Below are positions 10,601 through 21,400 of a stretch of DNA of 64,000 nucleotides, one piece after another. Position 1 is the first letter of the stretch, and each line of letters begins with the position of its first letter. A program made the translations under genes and the position numbers. This DNA is from Ectocarpus siliculosus (lineage: Eukaryota > Sar > Phaeophyceae > Ectocarpales > Ectocarpaceae), in the NCBI GenBank assembly GCA_000310025.1, contig FN649744.1:540025-604024 (forward strand). Direction: 5' to 3'. The notes under the pieces were generated by a model. The model was not told the origin of the DNA, ran no database searches, and saw only the letters and a list, made by a program, of their open reading frames with translations.

Positions 10601-13144
10601 CGCAACTACCATCTACTCTACGCTCTCGGCTTCTCCACGGGTTTCCAATTTGGGGTGGTGACACATCGCCAGTCCGGACGCAGCCTCGTCACCTTTTCGC
10701 GACACATGTATGTCGTGCCTCCCTGTCTTCTTGCCTCTTAAAACTACTTTTTTCGCGTTTGCGTGCCCAGTAATGATCAACTTTTCTGTCGGCCGCGTAC
10801 TACCATGACCAGTAACAACGAATACAGGCAGCGCTAACACTTACGCATCTACGGCAGCGTTGAGGGTGACGGTGGTAACCAGCACCCCTTCCCGCTCCAT
10901 CTGTCGGAGGAGAGCCAGGGCTTCCTGCCACTTGTGCGCCTTGCCACAGGCGTTTATCGCCGAATTGAACGCATAACCGTTTGGCTGGCAAATGGAATTG
11001 CGCGCAAGGGTGGATATATCTCAGCGTGTCGAAAGCAGTTCAAGACACAGCGCATAGTACCGCTTGAATGGGTCCTGGTGATCCGAAGCCAACACGGAAA
11101 ACTGGGGATCTTGTCAAATCTAACCATACCATACCATTCGTCTTGCTCTTGAAATCGCTTTCAACATTTCGACCTTCATACTATCCGAACAGAACGCAAA
11201 AACTCTAGCCAGAGTTGAAACGCTGGGAGACTCATCCATTTCAAACGCCCCAACGGGGGAGCAGAGAGTACTCCTTGGAACCGTTTAAGCGTACGAGGGA
11301 AATAAGGGATGCAAACGCAGGCGCGAAACGGCACCAATGTACCCACCCCGCTTACCTCTACTCCTGCTTCCCGCATCTGCCCGAGTATCTGGCACGCCTT
11401 CTTCCATTGCGCAGCTTTCGCACATGCATCGATGCAGCCGGCATAGCTGTACACATCCGGCGACAGGTCGTCACTCTTCATACTCTCCACCAAGGCGAGC
11501 GTCTCTCGCCACCTTAACAATGTAGCGCACACCGCGGGACAAGGGGAGACACATGCTGCTTACTTACGTGTCCATCTACAACGTACGGGCCTACACGACG
11601 CAGCTATTCGCTAAAGAGCCCCAGAAAGCTCCGTTCAAAACTTGTTTGATAGCAGTAGCATTCATCATTGACGTGCCCATTGCGCCAGTGTGCTGCTGAG
11701 TTTGGGAGACAGCTGAACGTGTTGATGGCATAATTCAAAATGCTAGACCAATCAAAAATTCAACGCTGCGTGACAGCCAGTTTCTCTCGCGTGCTTGATC
11801 GTCGCTATGTTCTTGAGCAACTAGCTCATGAGGCACGCGATATTGCCACCCTTAAACTCCAAGTCATTTCGCGCACGAACCTGCCGCTCTTGGCAATGGC
11901 AATGATTGCCTTGTTGTAAACCGTCCGGCTCATCGGCATCTGCTCGTTCCTTGCAGAGTCCTACGATAAAACCGCGACGGACCACAGGAAGCAAACACAG
12001 GAGAGGATAAGACAACACATCAACTGCTACATAACAAACAGATACCGGAAGGAACATGCCGTGGGCGATGACATCAATCTTCTTAGTAGTACGCAGCAAA
12101 TGAGAACTATTAAATACTTCGTCACGAAGTAAACCTCGGGGTTTTCTCCCGTTTCGCGCACAGTCTCATTGCGCTCGTGTGCTAAGGCACGCAAGACACG
12201 CAAACGGCCATGACACCATTGGGTGTTCCATACAGAGTACCTCCCAACACTTCACTTCATCTGCTGGCCTCTGCCAAACGATCAATCAACCCTACTTCAT
12301 TTTATCCACGTACTCCACCGCCCCTTCACAGCAGTGTCTCGACCTCTCCCAGGATTTGGTCTCTAAACTCAAGGGCTCCGATCTGCGGTCGCGTTGTACA
12401 TACAGTCTAGAACTTATTTGTGATACCGTGCCATGCCTTCCTTTCTAGCGAGATGAGGTTGAAAGGCACGAGCGGCTTCAACAGCTGTATGCATAGAACG
12501 ATACAATACATAGAAGTAGGACGATAGAAACACAACGGGGCAGCATAAAATACTACAGCAGGCATTAGTTTTCGGAGGCACTCGGCCGAGGCTTCCGGTG
12601 TACCGTGTTGGAGATTGGACACATGTGCACTACCCTCATGTTTCGGACGAAGCCATACCACAGCCGTGGTGGATAGCTTCATTCGTACCAAATTTAGTTG
12701 ATATACTTGTAGCACGCCTATGTACGACGTATGCCCTACGAATCAACCACCGTCCCAATGTCCTCTGTGTACCGACCGCCGCAAGAAACATGAAGTGGGA
12801 ATTCCCGGTTCCGGTGGTGCAATGAGTTGAAGTCTACCGTGCTGCTGTAGTGTTGCGCATGTTGCTGCGTAGCAGCTGACATGTTTCGTAGCACCATGAA
12901 ATCAAACCACGGGCTAGGAGAACGAGGAGAGACCTACATGGCCCTGACGTCTTCCTTGCACCTATCACGGACGCAGCACCGGACGATCCGACTGAAAGTG
13001 CCTTGGATGTCCTACCCTGCGCATAAGCTACACGTTCAAGCTCTACAATTCTCCCCTTTCTCTCTCTCTCACCATGGCCGCCAGCACCCCTCGCCAGTCC
13101 CGCCTGGCTTCCAGCGTACGTAGCCTCCTTATCAGAGCTTGCTG
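4663..13144 (-). CDS. Pentatricopeptide-repeat (PPR) protein, multi-exon
   Basis: Exons on the minus strand: 13144-13073, 11939-11881, 11512-11356, 10984-10845, 10503-10387, 9217-9016, 8693-8562, 7934-7812, 7358-7264, 7070-6920, 6224-6051, 5569-5345, 5146-5044, 4784-4663 (TAG stop). All have AG/GT borders and the phases join without a break, giving 623 residues after an unresolved N-terminus. The protein is an array of about 35-residue PPR motifs, such as NSAINACGKAHKW then QEALALLRQMEREGV, and GRGGEWKKAVALLREM. It ends in an acidic, non-PPR tail (EEPAVNGNEDDEL). I see no DYW or SMR domain, so a P-class organellar RNA-binding role is likely. The first coding exon is not settled: an ATG at 13449 is possible with a donor after ILA, but unproven. 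A truncated LINE sits in the intron between 9217 and 10387. Confidence 0.88.
6478..6545 (+). repeat. Possible degenerate SINE head
   Basis: CAAGGTGGTCCAGTTGGTAT resembles the A-box region of the SINE heads at 3910 and 46201, with a weak B-box-like GGTCGTGATC downstream. No SINE body follows. It lies in an intron of the PPR gene. It could also be a relic of a different tRNA-derived family. Confidence 0.35.
9297..10277 (+). mobile_element. 5'-truncated LINE, 3' end, in a PPR intron
   Basis: Two plus-strand frames (about 9297-9777 and 9782-10148) are separated by one frameshift near 9770. The first matches the segment after the reverse transcriptase core of non-LTR elements (KAAKIIPGCSKRTSNAAVRA, ELGTQSLRSGRDARKLTWQY). 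The second carries a C-x3-C-x4-H-x4-C cluster (CGFECQDRVHVVAEC), typical of LINE C-termini. The copy lacks the endonuclease and RT core and is dead. The 3' UTR ends in GAGTACG followed by a C-tract. A matching C-tract plus ACT precedes the 5' end (9287-9296), so CCCCCCCACT may be the target duplication. The same 3' end appears reversed at 50.64 kb and, diverged, at 52.5 kb. Confidence 0.85.
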
Positions 13145-15236
13145 CTGCACTTGTATCGGGCTGAGCCTATGTCTTACTAGTCCCTTGTTGCCCCCTCGTG
13201 CGTCTCTCGTCAAGGTCCTTGCTATTCCCCCGTCCAAGGTACTGCAAGGATCGCCTGCTGTGCCGTCATGCTGGTGCTCTGCTGAGCCTTCCTCGCCCAG
13301 CGGCATCCCCGCACAAAGAGGTGAATCCGCACGACGGTATGGTCTTCTGCCACCAAGGTAACCGCCATGTTCTCTACCCTCTTCACCACAAGGGCCAAAA
13401 GCTTGGGCGGACCCAGGCAACGCACGCCTCCTAACACAACCGAGCGCATGTACTGCTGAGGCGTCGCGCTGCAGTCGTGGCGCCTGGACTACCCACGCAG
13501 GCACGCCATTTCCGACAATTGGTCTCCCTCGCATTCGTCACAGCCCGAAAATCCTCGAGAGCCACACGCGTATGAGGGAGGGGTGAGTGTATGCGTGAGC
13601 TTGTCTCTCTACTTGACCGCAACGTGCTTATACCACTGGCCATGTCCATGCATGCTGCTACAATCAAGGTGCTTGGAGGGGGGGGCGCAAGGACGGGAAA
13701 GGGGCTCCGCCAAAACGAGCGTGTATCACCGGAGCCCCTTCGGATAGGCGGGTTTGTCTGGTCTTCTGGAGAACGGAAGAAGCAAGAGACAGAGCACACC
13801 CACCACCATACCAGTGACGAGTAGGGCAAGGAGAGTGCGAAGGGTACAATCGAGGTGCCGTACTTGGATTGTCGGCTTTTGCACTGCGGGTGGTTGCCTG
13901 CGCGTTGACAGCAGCACAGCAAGGCAAGGATGGATATTGCAACGCAGCAGGAGTACCCAGGCCTGAAGGATGGCGAGATCTCCACAGGGGTGAGTCTTTC
14001 CACTCTCTACTCTCGTCTCTGCTTCACCGAAGCACGCAACAAGGGTGAAGAAAGCTGTGCTTTTTGCCACCCATTCTTGCAGTCTTCCAGGCACGCAATT
14101 CTGGTTGTGTACTCTACCATTAATGGTCAGTCAGTTGGAACTCGACCAACTGCTGTTTACTGCTGCATGCTGTAAGTAGATACGACATCCCCACCTGGCC
14201 TGACCCACGGCACTACTGCTGTATGTACTCCTGTACCAAACCCGGGGCTGTCGGGATCCTGGTAGGGTTGTGTGTACTGCTGCCGTGCATGCTGTAGTAC
14301 ATGGTTTTGTCCGGTGGGCGAATAGTTGGCATGTCCCTATGCTCTTTGCATATGCACATACACAAGTTGAGAAGAAAAGTCCGAAGGTGTCTGTAGAAAT
14401 CTGTAGTCTGTGTGCTACAAGACTATTTCAATATGCCACAGGCACACCGCAGCACTATAATAGGTTGCACCAAATACATAGCAAATGCACTCTGTTTTGC
14501 AGAGGCGGGTGTCCGCCTTCCCGTTCTCCCGGGTCGATCTGCACTCGGCATCTTGGGGAACGCTTGTTTTATCCATATGTGCTGCGCACGGTTTGTATTT
14601 CTGCGTACATATACCTCGCGGGTGAGCCTGTTGGTCGGCGAGAACCTGGCGTGGGATATCCCGGAGTACGGCAGTGACCATGTGTGTGCGCATGGAGTAA
14701 CGGTACAAGGTTTGTGCTGAACCGAACCGAACGGTTTTTAGTGGGACGACGACGATAACAACAGCAAAACAAGAAATAACTTGGTTGACATTGAGCTTTG
14801 CCGGCAATCCTCAGCTTCGTGGAATGTCGCATGTCCGAGGTGGCGCCTCTGCAAATTATGGTCTAGTGCTGGACTGAAACATGAAACCACAGTCATCTCC
14901 GCCCCCGACGTGCTGTATTCATCGATACAATTCGGAGGTCTAGACTGCTGCCCTTCTGATTTCCATCGTCTGCACACCCCTGTCTGTTGGGGAAAAAGAG
15001 CAAATACGCAAGCCCAAGGTTTTGGTTGGTAGCTTGAGATGATAAGAATCGGCTGGTCGCAGTTCAGTTTCTCTTGTAAGAGGTGGCGGAGGTCGAGATC
15101 GAGCTGGTCACAATGTTGGCCGTTGCTTGGTGTCAAGAGTGGGCCTTTCAGGCGGTTCCCACCAGAGGGGACGAATAGTTGTTGTGATACACACGATGTT
15201 GTACGTTTTATTTATCCCAAGAGGAGAGAGAGAAGA
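13145..15236. other. Intergenic region between divergent PPR and proteasome genes
   Basis: No coding segment could be joined to either gene with confidence. It should hold both promoters and the first exon of the PPR gene. ORFs here lack family resemblance, and CAG/CTG-rich motifs such as ACTGCTGTA recur without forming an array. Confidence 0.4.
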
Positions 15237-15290
15237 ATGTTCAGTTGCGGCAACGCGCCCGGCAGGACATCTGATTCGCCTGACGCCACG
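15237..15290 (+). CDS. Tentative first coding exon of the proteasome beta-1 gene
   Basis: An ATG opens 18 codons that end at a good donor (ACG then GTATGT) in phase 0, matching the phase of the next certain exon at 15820. This would give a short propeptide ending in Asp-Ala-Thr before the mature Thr-Thr-Ile-Met. Beta-1 precursors normally have Gly just before the catalytic Thr, and this exon does not supply it. The real first exon may therefore be elsewhere. Confidence 0.3.
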
Positions 15291-15819
15291 GTATGTGTTC
15301 CACTGGAAGTTTTTTCTATAGAAACCCTTGACTCTACTTCATGTAACTGTCTTTGGCGAAATGTCTCTTCAAAAACATCATGAGTGCAACGGCCAGTATC
15401 TAACATTTCCCACTCCTCTCATTCCAATATTAGACTGCACGTTCAGCACGTTACCAAAGATTTACCTCGTTATCATTGCATACATGACGAATGTGTTCTT
15501 GTCTGACATTGCTTCTTAAGCACTCACATACACCGACTGTAGACGACAGACTGTTGCCTCATTCCAGTGTAGAGCAATGATGCTTTGTGTTGTTTCTTGA
15601 CCCCTTCTAAGCCCAGACAAAAACCCCATTTAGGCGACCTGCCCTCAATTGTGCATATTCCTTGGAAGAACGTGGCTATTTTCGCATGGTGCGACAGGTT
15701 GCGGCGTTCGTGTTGGTATGCATGTGTTTGGGCTTTCCCTACATGTAGCTTGGTCGCCGTTTGACGTGGTGTATCGTCGTTCGGCTTGCTCCTGTTTATT
15801 GCTGCACCTGTACTTTCAG

Positions 15820-17900
15820 ACGACGATCATGGCCGTCCAGTACGATGGTGGGGTCATCATGGGAGCAGACTCGCGAACGTCAACCGGCACTTACGTGGCG
15901 AACCGCGTGAGTGACAAGATCACCTCGTTACACGACCACATATACGCCTGTCGCTCGGGATCGGCCGCGGATACACAAGCCATCACGGACTACGTGCGCT
16001 ACTTTTTGGCGTCACACAGGTGGGAGGGAGCATTTTACAAGAAGTTCTCGTCTGTCTCTTGTCACAACCTCTCAATGAAATGATCGCGAGTCCACATGGG
16101 CTGTTCTTGGTTCATTGGTAATGTGGCTGTGGCTGTGGCTGTAGCTGAGGCAACAGACACGGTGTTGCTCGTTGTCCTCTGTGCTCATTCCGTCGTACGG
16201 ACGACTTGGGCTCCTTCCGTAGACAACGTGGTTGTGGTTGAAGGATTCCAACGTCGTGGTACCTTTGGTCCACGAACGAGGGCAGGCAAGGCTTCTTGGG
16301 CGAGACCAAGGCACGTGTAAGTAGAGGAGCCAAAAAGAGAGAGAGGTCGAGCGGGGCCTCACCGGCGGGTCTCATGCCCATGCTAACAGGTGGCATATAG
16401 ACATAGTATCTGCCAGTGGTATCCCGATCCCCAAACATTGTGGGAATGCTCCGAGAATACTGCAGTCTCTTTGCACATCTCTTTGCACGCACACATGAAT
16501 GCCTGCTTCACTTTTTTATCCACATCACCCCTGTTATTCATCGCAAGTCCATCGCGTGAAGATTCGTTGTGGTGGAGATCGGAGATGCGAGTTATGCATG
16601 TTTCGGAAACCCCAGCCAATTTCTGTGTCACTGCACAGCAGTCGCTCGACAGCAAACATGGCGGTGTTTGGATGAAGTCTATGTGCGAGATGGCGGGTTG
16701 TCCATATCTGTCCAGACTACTGTATCTCTCTTGTCGCGCATGAGCCGGTGATATGTCAAGGTACTTTTCACGCGACAAGTGTCCCTGGCCCTAGTGGGCG
16801 AGTGCCAGTCTGTGATATATTGACGTGCTGCAAGGAAATCTATTGGGTGGTGATATGGCAGACTTTTTTGGTGCCTTCGCTTGCCCCTTTTTAAGAAACT
16901 GTCTTCCTGATGCCCCTTCTGCTATCTATGTTTTCTACCATTCTTTTTTTCAGTGTGGAATTAGGACGGCTTCCCTTAGTCAAGACAGCAGCAAAGATGG
17001 CCCGAGGTCTATGCTACAACAACAAGGATCGGCTCTTGGCGGGGATGATCATTGCAGGCTGGGACCCGGTGGATGGGGGAACTGTGTACGAGATCCCGTT
17101 GGGCGGGACCATGATGAAGCAGAAGTTTGCAATCGGGGGATCCGGCTCTACGTATATGTGAGTAGAATCCGATCCGGCGTATGTTCTCCTCGTGCAGCAA
17201 CGAGACTCTATTGCTGCTGGCTGTACCTGTCTAAAAGCGCGGCAGCGACAAGCTACAATATGAGACACCTATCACTCGTGGCCACCTCTCGGGAGTTGTC
17301 ATGCACAACGGAACAGGCACATATCCAACTCCTGGCATCCACAGGTAGCCTAGCGCAAGCCTGACCCCATAACCCAAGCTTGCAAGGGTTGGCCGCTCGC
17401 TGAAAAGAAAATTTGGTGACGTTTGATCTTCTTGACCGCGGACTCTTTCTCTGTTCGGCATGTTTCACACCGCACGGCGTACCGATTCAATTGCTGGACA
17501 CCCAAGATACGGCCACGTAGACGCGGCGTTCAAGGAGAACATGACGAAGGAGGAGGCGCAGCAGTTTGTACGCAAAGCGATTTCTCATGCGATGGCTCGC
17601 GACGGGAGCTCTGGAGGAGTGATCCGGATGGTGGTTATCGACAAGACTGGGGTGAGCGTAATGCCGACCCTAGGGTGTTAAGAGCAGAGTGCGACCAGTA
17701 GTGTCGAACATTTGCGCATAGTCCTCCACAAGAACGGTTTGGGACAGCGTGCATGTCGGTGATATCATCGTTCCATCTGCACACGGGCCGATCGATGCAC
17801 GTCGTGCACCAATTTTCTGCTGCTGTCTCGCGTCTCCCGTCAATTCCCACAGGTTTCATGCGAGTACATCCCAGGCGACCAGTTGCCCTTTGGGCCGTAA
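15820..17900 (+). CDS. PSMB6: 20S proteasome subunit beta type-6 (beta-1)
   Basis: Exons 15820-16019, 16954-17157, 17507-17651 and 17853-17900 (TAA) join in phase and encode the complete mature subunit, 198 residues. It starts [12 protein letters not shown] and contains Thr1, Asp17 and Lys33, the N-terminal nucleophile triad of active beta subunits. Later landmarks are [17 protein letters not shown], the [10 protein letters not shown] loop, [23 protein letters not shown] and a GDQLP C-terminus. These match beta-1, the caspase-like site of the 20S core in cytosol and nucleus, which is made as a precursor and self-cleaves before Thr1. The propeptide exon is uncertain (see 15237-15290). Its 3' end faces the U1C gene, with 553 bp between the stop codons. 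Confidence 0.95.
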
Positions 17901-18453
17901 CAAGTTCAAGTGCCGAGTCACCCCCGTCGTGCCGTGATCGATCGCATGGAAGGAGCTGCACAAGCATTTCTGTGTTCGCTGGTTCAACTGCAGCAAAAAC
18001 TGTATCAGCCGCAGAGGGTAGCCAGGGAAAACAGCTCCGTCGGAAAATGTCTTGAATTTGATGCGTCACATTGCCTGGTACACTCTTGTCAGCCTCACGA
18101 AAGGAGGCAAGAAGAAAGGATAGAGACATGTGGTACTTGGTGAGCCAAGTGTTGTGTTTTCCGCCGCCTTGCCACGTGCTTGAAGGTTACACGAAACTCA
18201 GGTCATGTCGTGTGTCGTGTGGACAACGCATGTCGCATGTGTCTTGCAACGAACAAGCCCAAAAGCCGGCGCAAGCTTATTCAGCTGCTGTAACTGCTAC
18301 GAGTGCGCCATTCTTGCAAGCCCCTAAGTCGTGATGCGCACCAGGACCTCGCTACTCCACACTTACATCCTGGCGAACTGCTGATGAAAAAACGGTTCTC
18401 GAAGGCAAGCGCACAACTTGCGAAAATAGGGTAACTCCCCTCTTTCCTCAAGC
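17901..18453. other. Convergent intergenic spacer
   Basis: Lies between the stops of the proteasome gene (+) and U1C (-). No further gene seen; it should hold both 3' UTRs and polyadenylation sites. Confidence 0.5.
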
Positions 18454-21400
18454 CTAACTTGGTCCGGAGCCAGGAGCTGGACCGTTGCCATTCGGGGGCG
18501 TGGCTTGTGGTGGGGGAGGGCCTCGTGGCGGCCCGCCTCCCATAAACGGACGTGGTGCACCCATCATGGGTCCACCGCCCATGAATCCGCCCGGGCGTGG
18601 TCCCATCATGGGTCCACCGCCCATTGGCCCTCCGCCCATGAATCCACCCGGACGCGGTGCGCCCATCATCGGTCCTCCGCCCATTGGGCCACGCCCCTGA
18701 TTTGGTTGACATTTCGCGTTTGAGCGCAGTTCATGTTGTGAGCATGGCAGTAGTTGGGTGTTGTCTAAAAAACAGCGAATCTCTCACGAAGGGCATCCAA
18801 GCATTGTTCGGCGAAGGCCTTCAGTCGGCGCACGTACACACGCCACACGGACAAACATCTTGGGAGATGTGCACACGGACTCATCTAACCCAGCTCAATT
18901 TGATACGCCGTCCTTGTGCGTAACCCAAGGGCTACCTCACGAACGACCAAACCGACGTATTCCTCCATGCACGCATCATCGTTGAAACTACTGTTGTACG
19001 CATGTTCCCTCGCACGCACGGATCATTGCAGCTGCTGCACGCACGTTTCCTCATGAGGGGTCTATCGAACAATTCCTTGACACTCGATAATTAATGATGC
19101 GAGCGTTCCAACGTACTCGGGACAATAAAGTTATTCAGAAACGGCCCGTATCGTCTGGTTGTCCTGTCCCAAGAAGGGGGTCTATTGCTGAAGTCAGTGC
19201 GAGCGAGGGGTAGTACGAACGTGAGTTGATTGCATTGCGAAAATTGCTGATGTCATATGAGGTTGGGGCATGAGCAATCGTCTAGAAAATGAACTCAATG
19301 GGGGAGAAAACAACGCCCGTCAAGACATCGCCTAGGCGTGACGAAGAGCCGCCGTTTTCGAATCGCAATAACGACACATTTTTGCCAAGGGTGCGAATTT
19401 AGCTGAAACTGCGGCGCACTCACTCCCATTCCAGGCATTAGTGAGTTGTTCATGGGGCCCATTCCCAAAGATCCTGAGCCCATCATCGGCCCTCTAGGTC
19501 CAGGGCCAACTTCAGGACACATAGGCATCGGTCCCGTTGGCATCGCGCCGCTGGGCCCTGCACCTGTTTTCAGCAGGCACCACACATGCGGCCATTTTCA
19601 GTGATCGGAGATGCGCGGGGTCATAGGAAGAGGTGATGCGAAGCCCCTGAACGAAAACGCTTGGACATGGCTACTTGATCCAGTTGTAAGGGGCTACTCC
19701 AACTGCTCGCGGTACTGATGAGTACCACCATGGAGACCTGCTTTACGGCCCCGACGTTTCCGAAAAAAACTGACCTGAAGAAGACCTAGCAACAGAAGCG
19801 TCAGCCGAACGCGAACATCGTAAAACATGGGATGCAAACGAAGCACGAAAGTCACAGTGTTTTATGCCGTTCCACGGGGTACACAGGTAGTAGGCCCTCG
19901 CACGAGCGAAGGGCTCTTCACTCACCGCCGTTTGCAGCTTGTTGCTGGACGAACTTCTCCAAAAACTGCTTGTAGTGCAGCTTCACGTTATCGGTGTGCT
20001 TCCATCCTGTTCGGCGTGGAACGCGTGAATCGGTGAGCGCGTTGCAGATGGGACCAATCATGCAATATCCCTGATGCGAAACGTTCTTCCTACATACAGA
20101 TAGTCCGGGATGGGCATGTTCTTTGTGCGGTGAAATGCGGCTGGCTCGCGGCAGGGACATCGTCCGGAAGCCTGCATGACAACAAACACGCAAACCGGAA
20201 CCAACATGCACACCGCTTAAGTCGTGGCTCCACTAACAGATGGTAACGAGTAAGAGGGGGTTGCGACATAAGACGGTCGAAATCGGTTGTCACAGATTCG
20301 ACCCGCCAGTAGGGTAACCCTCTTAGATAGAGACCCGACCCTCATTAGTGGGGTCACCCCCACTGCAGTACAGAAGGACTGGTTGCGATCGATATGTGAG
20401 TGACTCCCTCGGCTCCTTAACACACACACATGGCATAGCCTCCCGCATGACGCCCCCTTACAGGGCCCCAAATCATGGCCCTTGGAAGTATATTTGTTTC
20501 CAACCGCACTGAGACAGACCTCTTTTGGTCACCGGTTAGGGCGGTCGATGCCTACGTTAAAAAAAACAAACACAACCACGAGAGCGTTGCCAACACCATC
20601 CACAATCGGCTGGTTAACTATTGGCATGCCCATTCGGTCTCTCAGTCCACCACACGTTCGTTTGCAGTTGACTACACGCACATACACTCATCAAAATTGT
20701 CAAACGATGTCCACCACGTTGATGTGACCTGCCCTTTGCTGTAAAACAATCACCTTACCACCGTAGTTGGCTTCGTTTTCTGTCTAACGTGACGCTTCAC
20801 CAAGGGCGCATGTAAATTCATACAAAACGCCTTCCGAATTTGCAGCTTTATCCGTCAAATATAATTGCCCCACCCAGCGTTTCGAACAACACCCTGTCCT
20901 TTTTTCTATCGCACTTGGACATGCCACTCATAAGGTGGGATTTCCTCTCCTCTCGTTCGGATGATGTCTGGGAGATAAGGCTGTTGTCGATGTCTCTTCA
21001 TTATTTTCCACGGCCCGCCAAACAAATAATGACACCGTTAGCTCAGCCGTTTTTGACACGTTCCATTCATGTTGGAGTGACTTCTGTGGAGGGTAGATAC
21101 GCCGGCGGAGTGCACGCATGTTACAAAATAAATGTTTCTTACAATGTGTAAAATTGTCAGGACTACATACTATTGGTATCATCTTTACCACGTCCTGTTA
21201 TCGTCACCTTGGGACAACAAACGATCTACGGTCATCTCCACCCATTTCTACAGCATGAACGGAGCTCGAAACACCCGTCCATCTAATATCTAACATCCAC
21301 CTCAACCTCACCCTACCGTGAAGATGCGAGAGATGACACCGCCATAGACCGGCTTTCAAAGCTCGATTGCTCCACAATCAAGTGGGTGCAGACAGAGTCC

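Noticed and set aside
18485-18700. Plus-strand Gly/Pro-rich ORFs
   Set aside because: Mirror frames of the Met/Gly/Pro-rich last exon of U1C on the minus strand.
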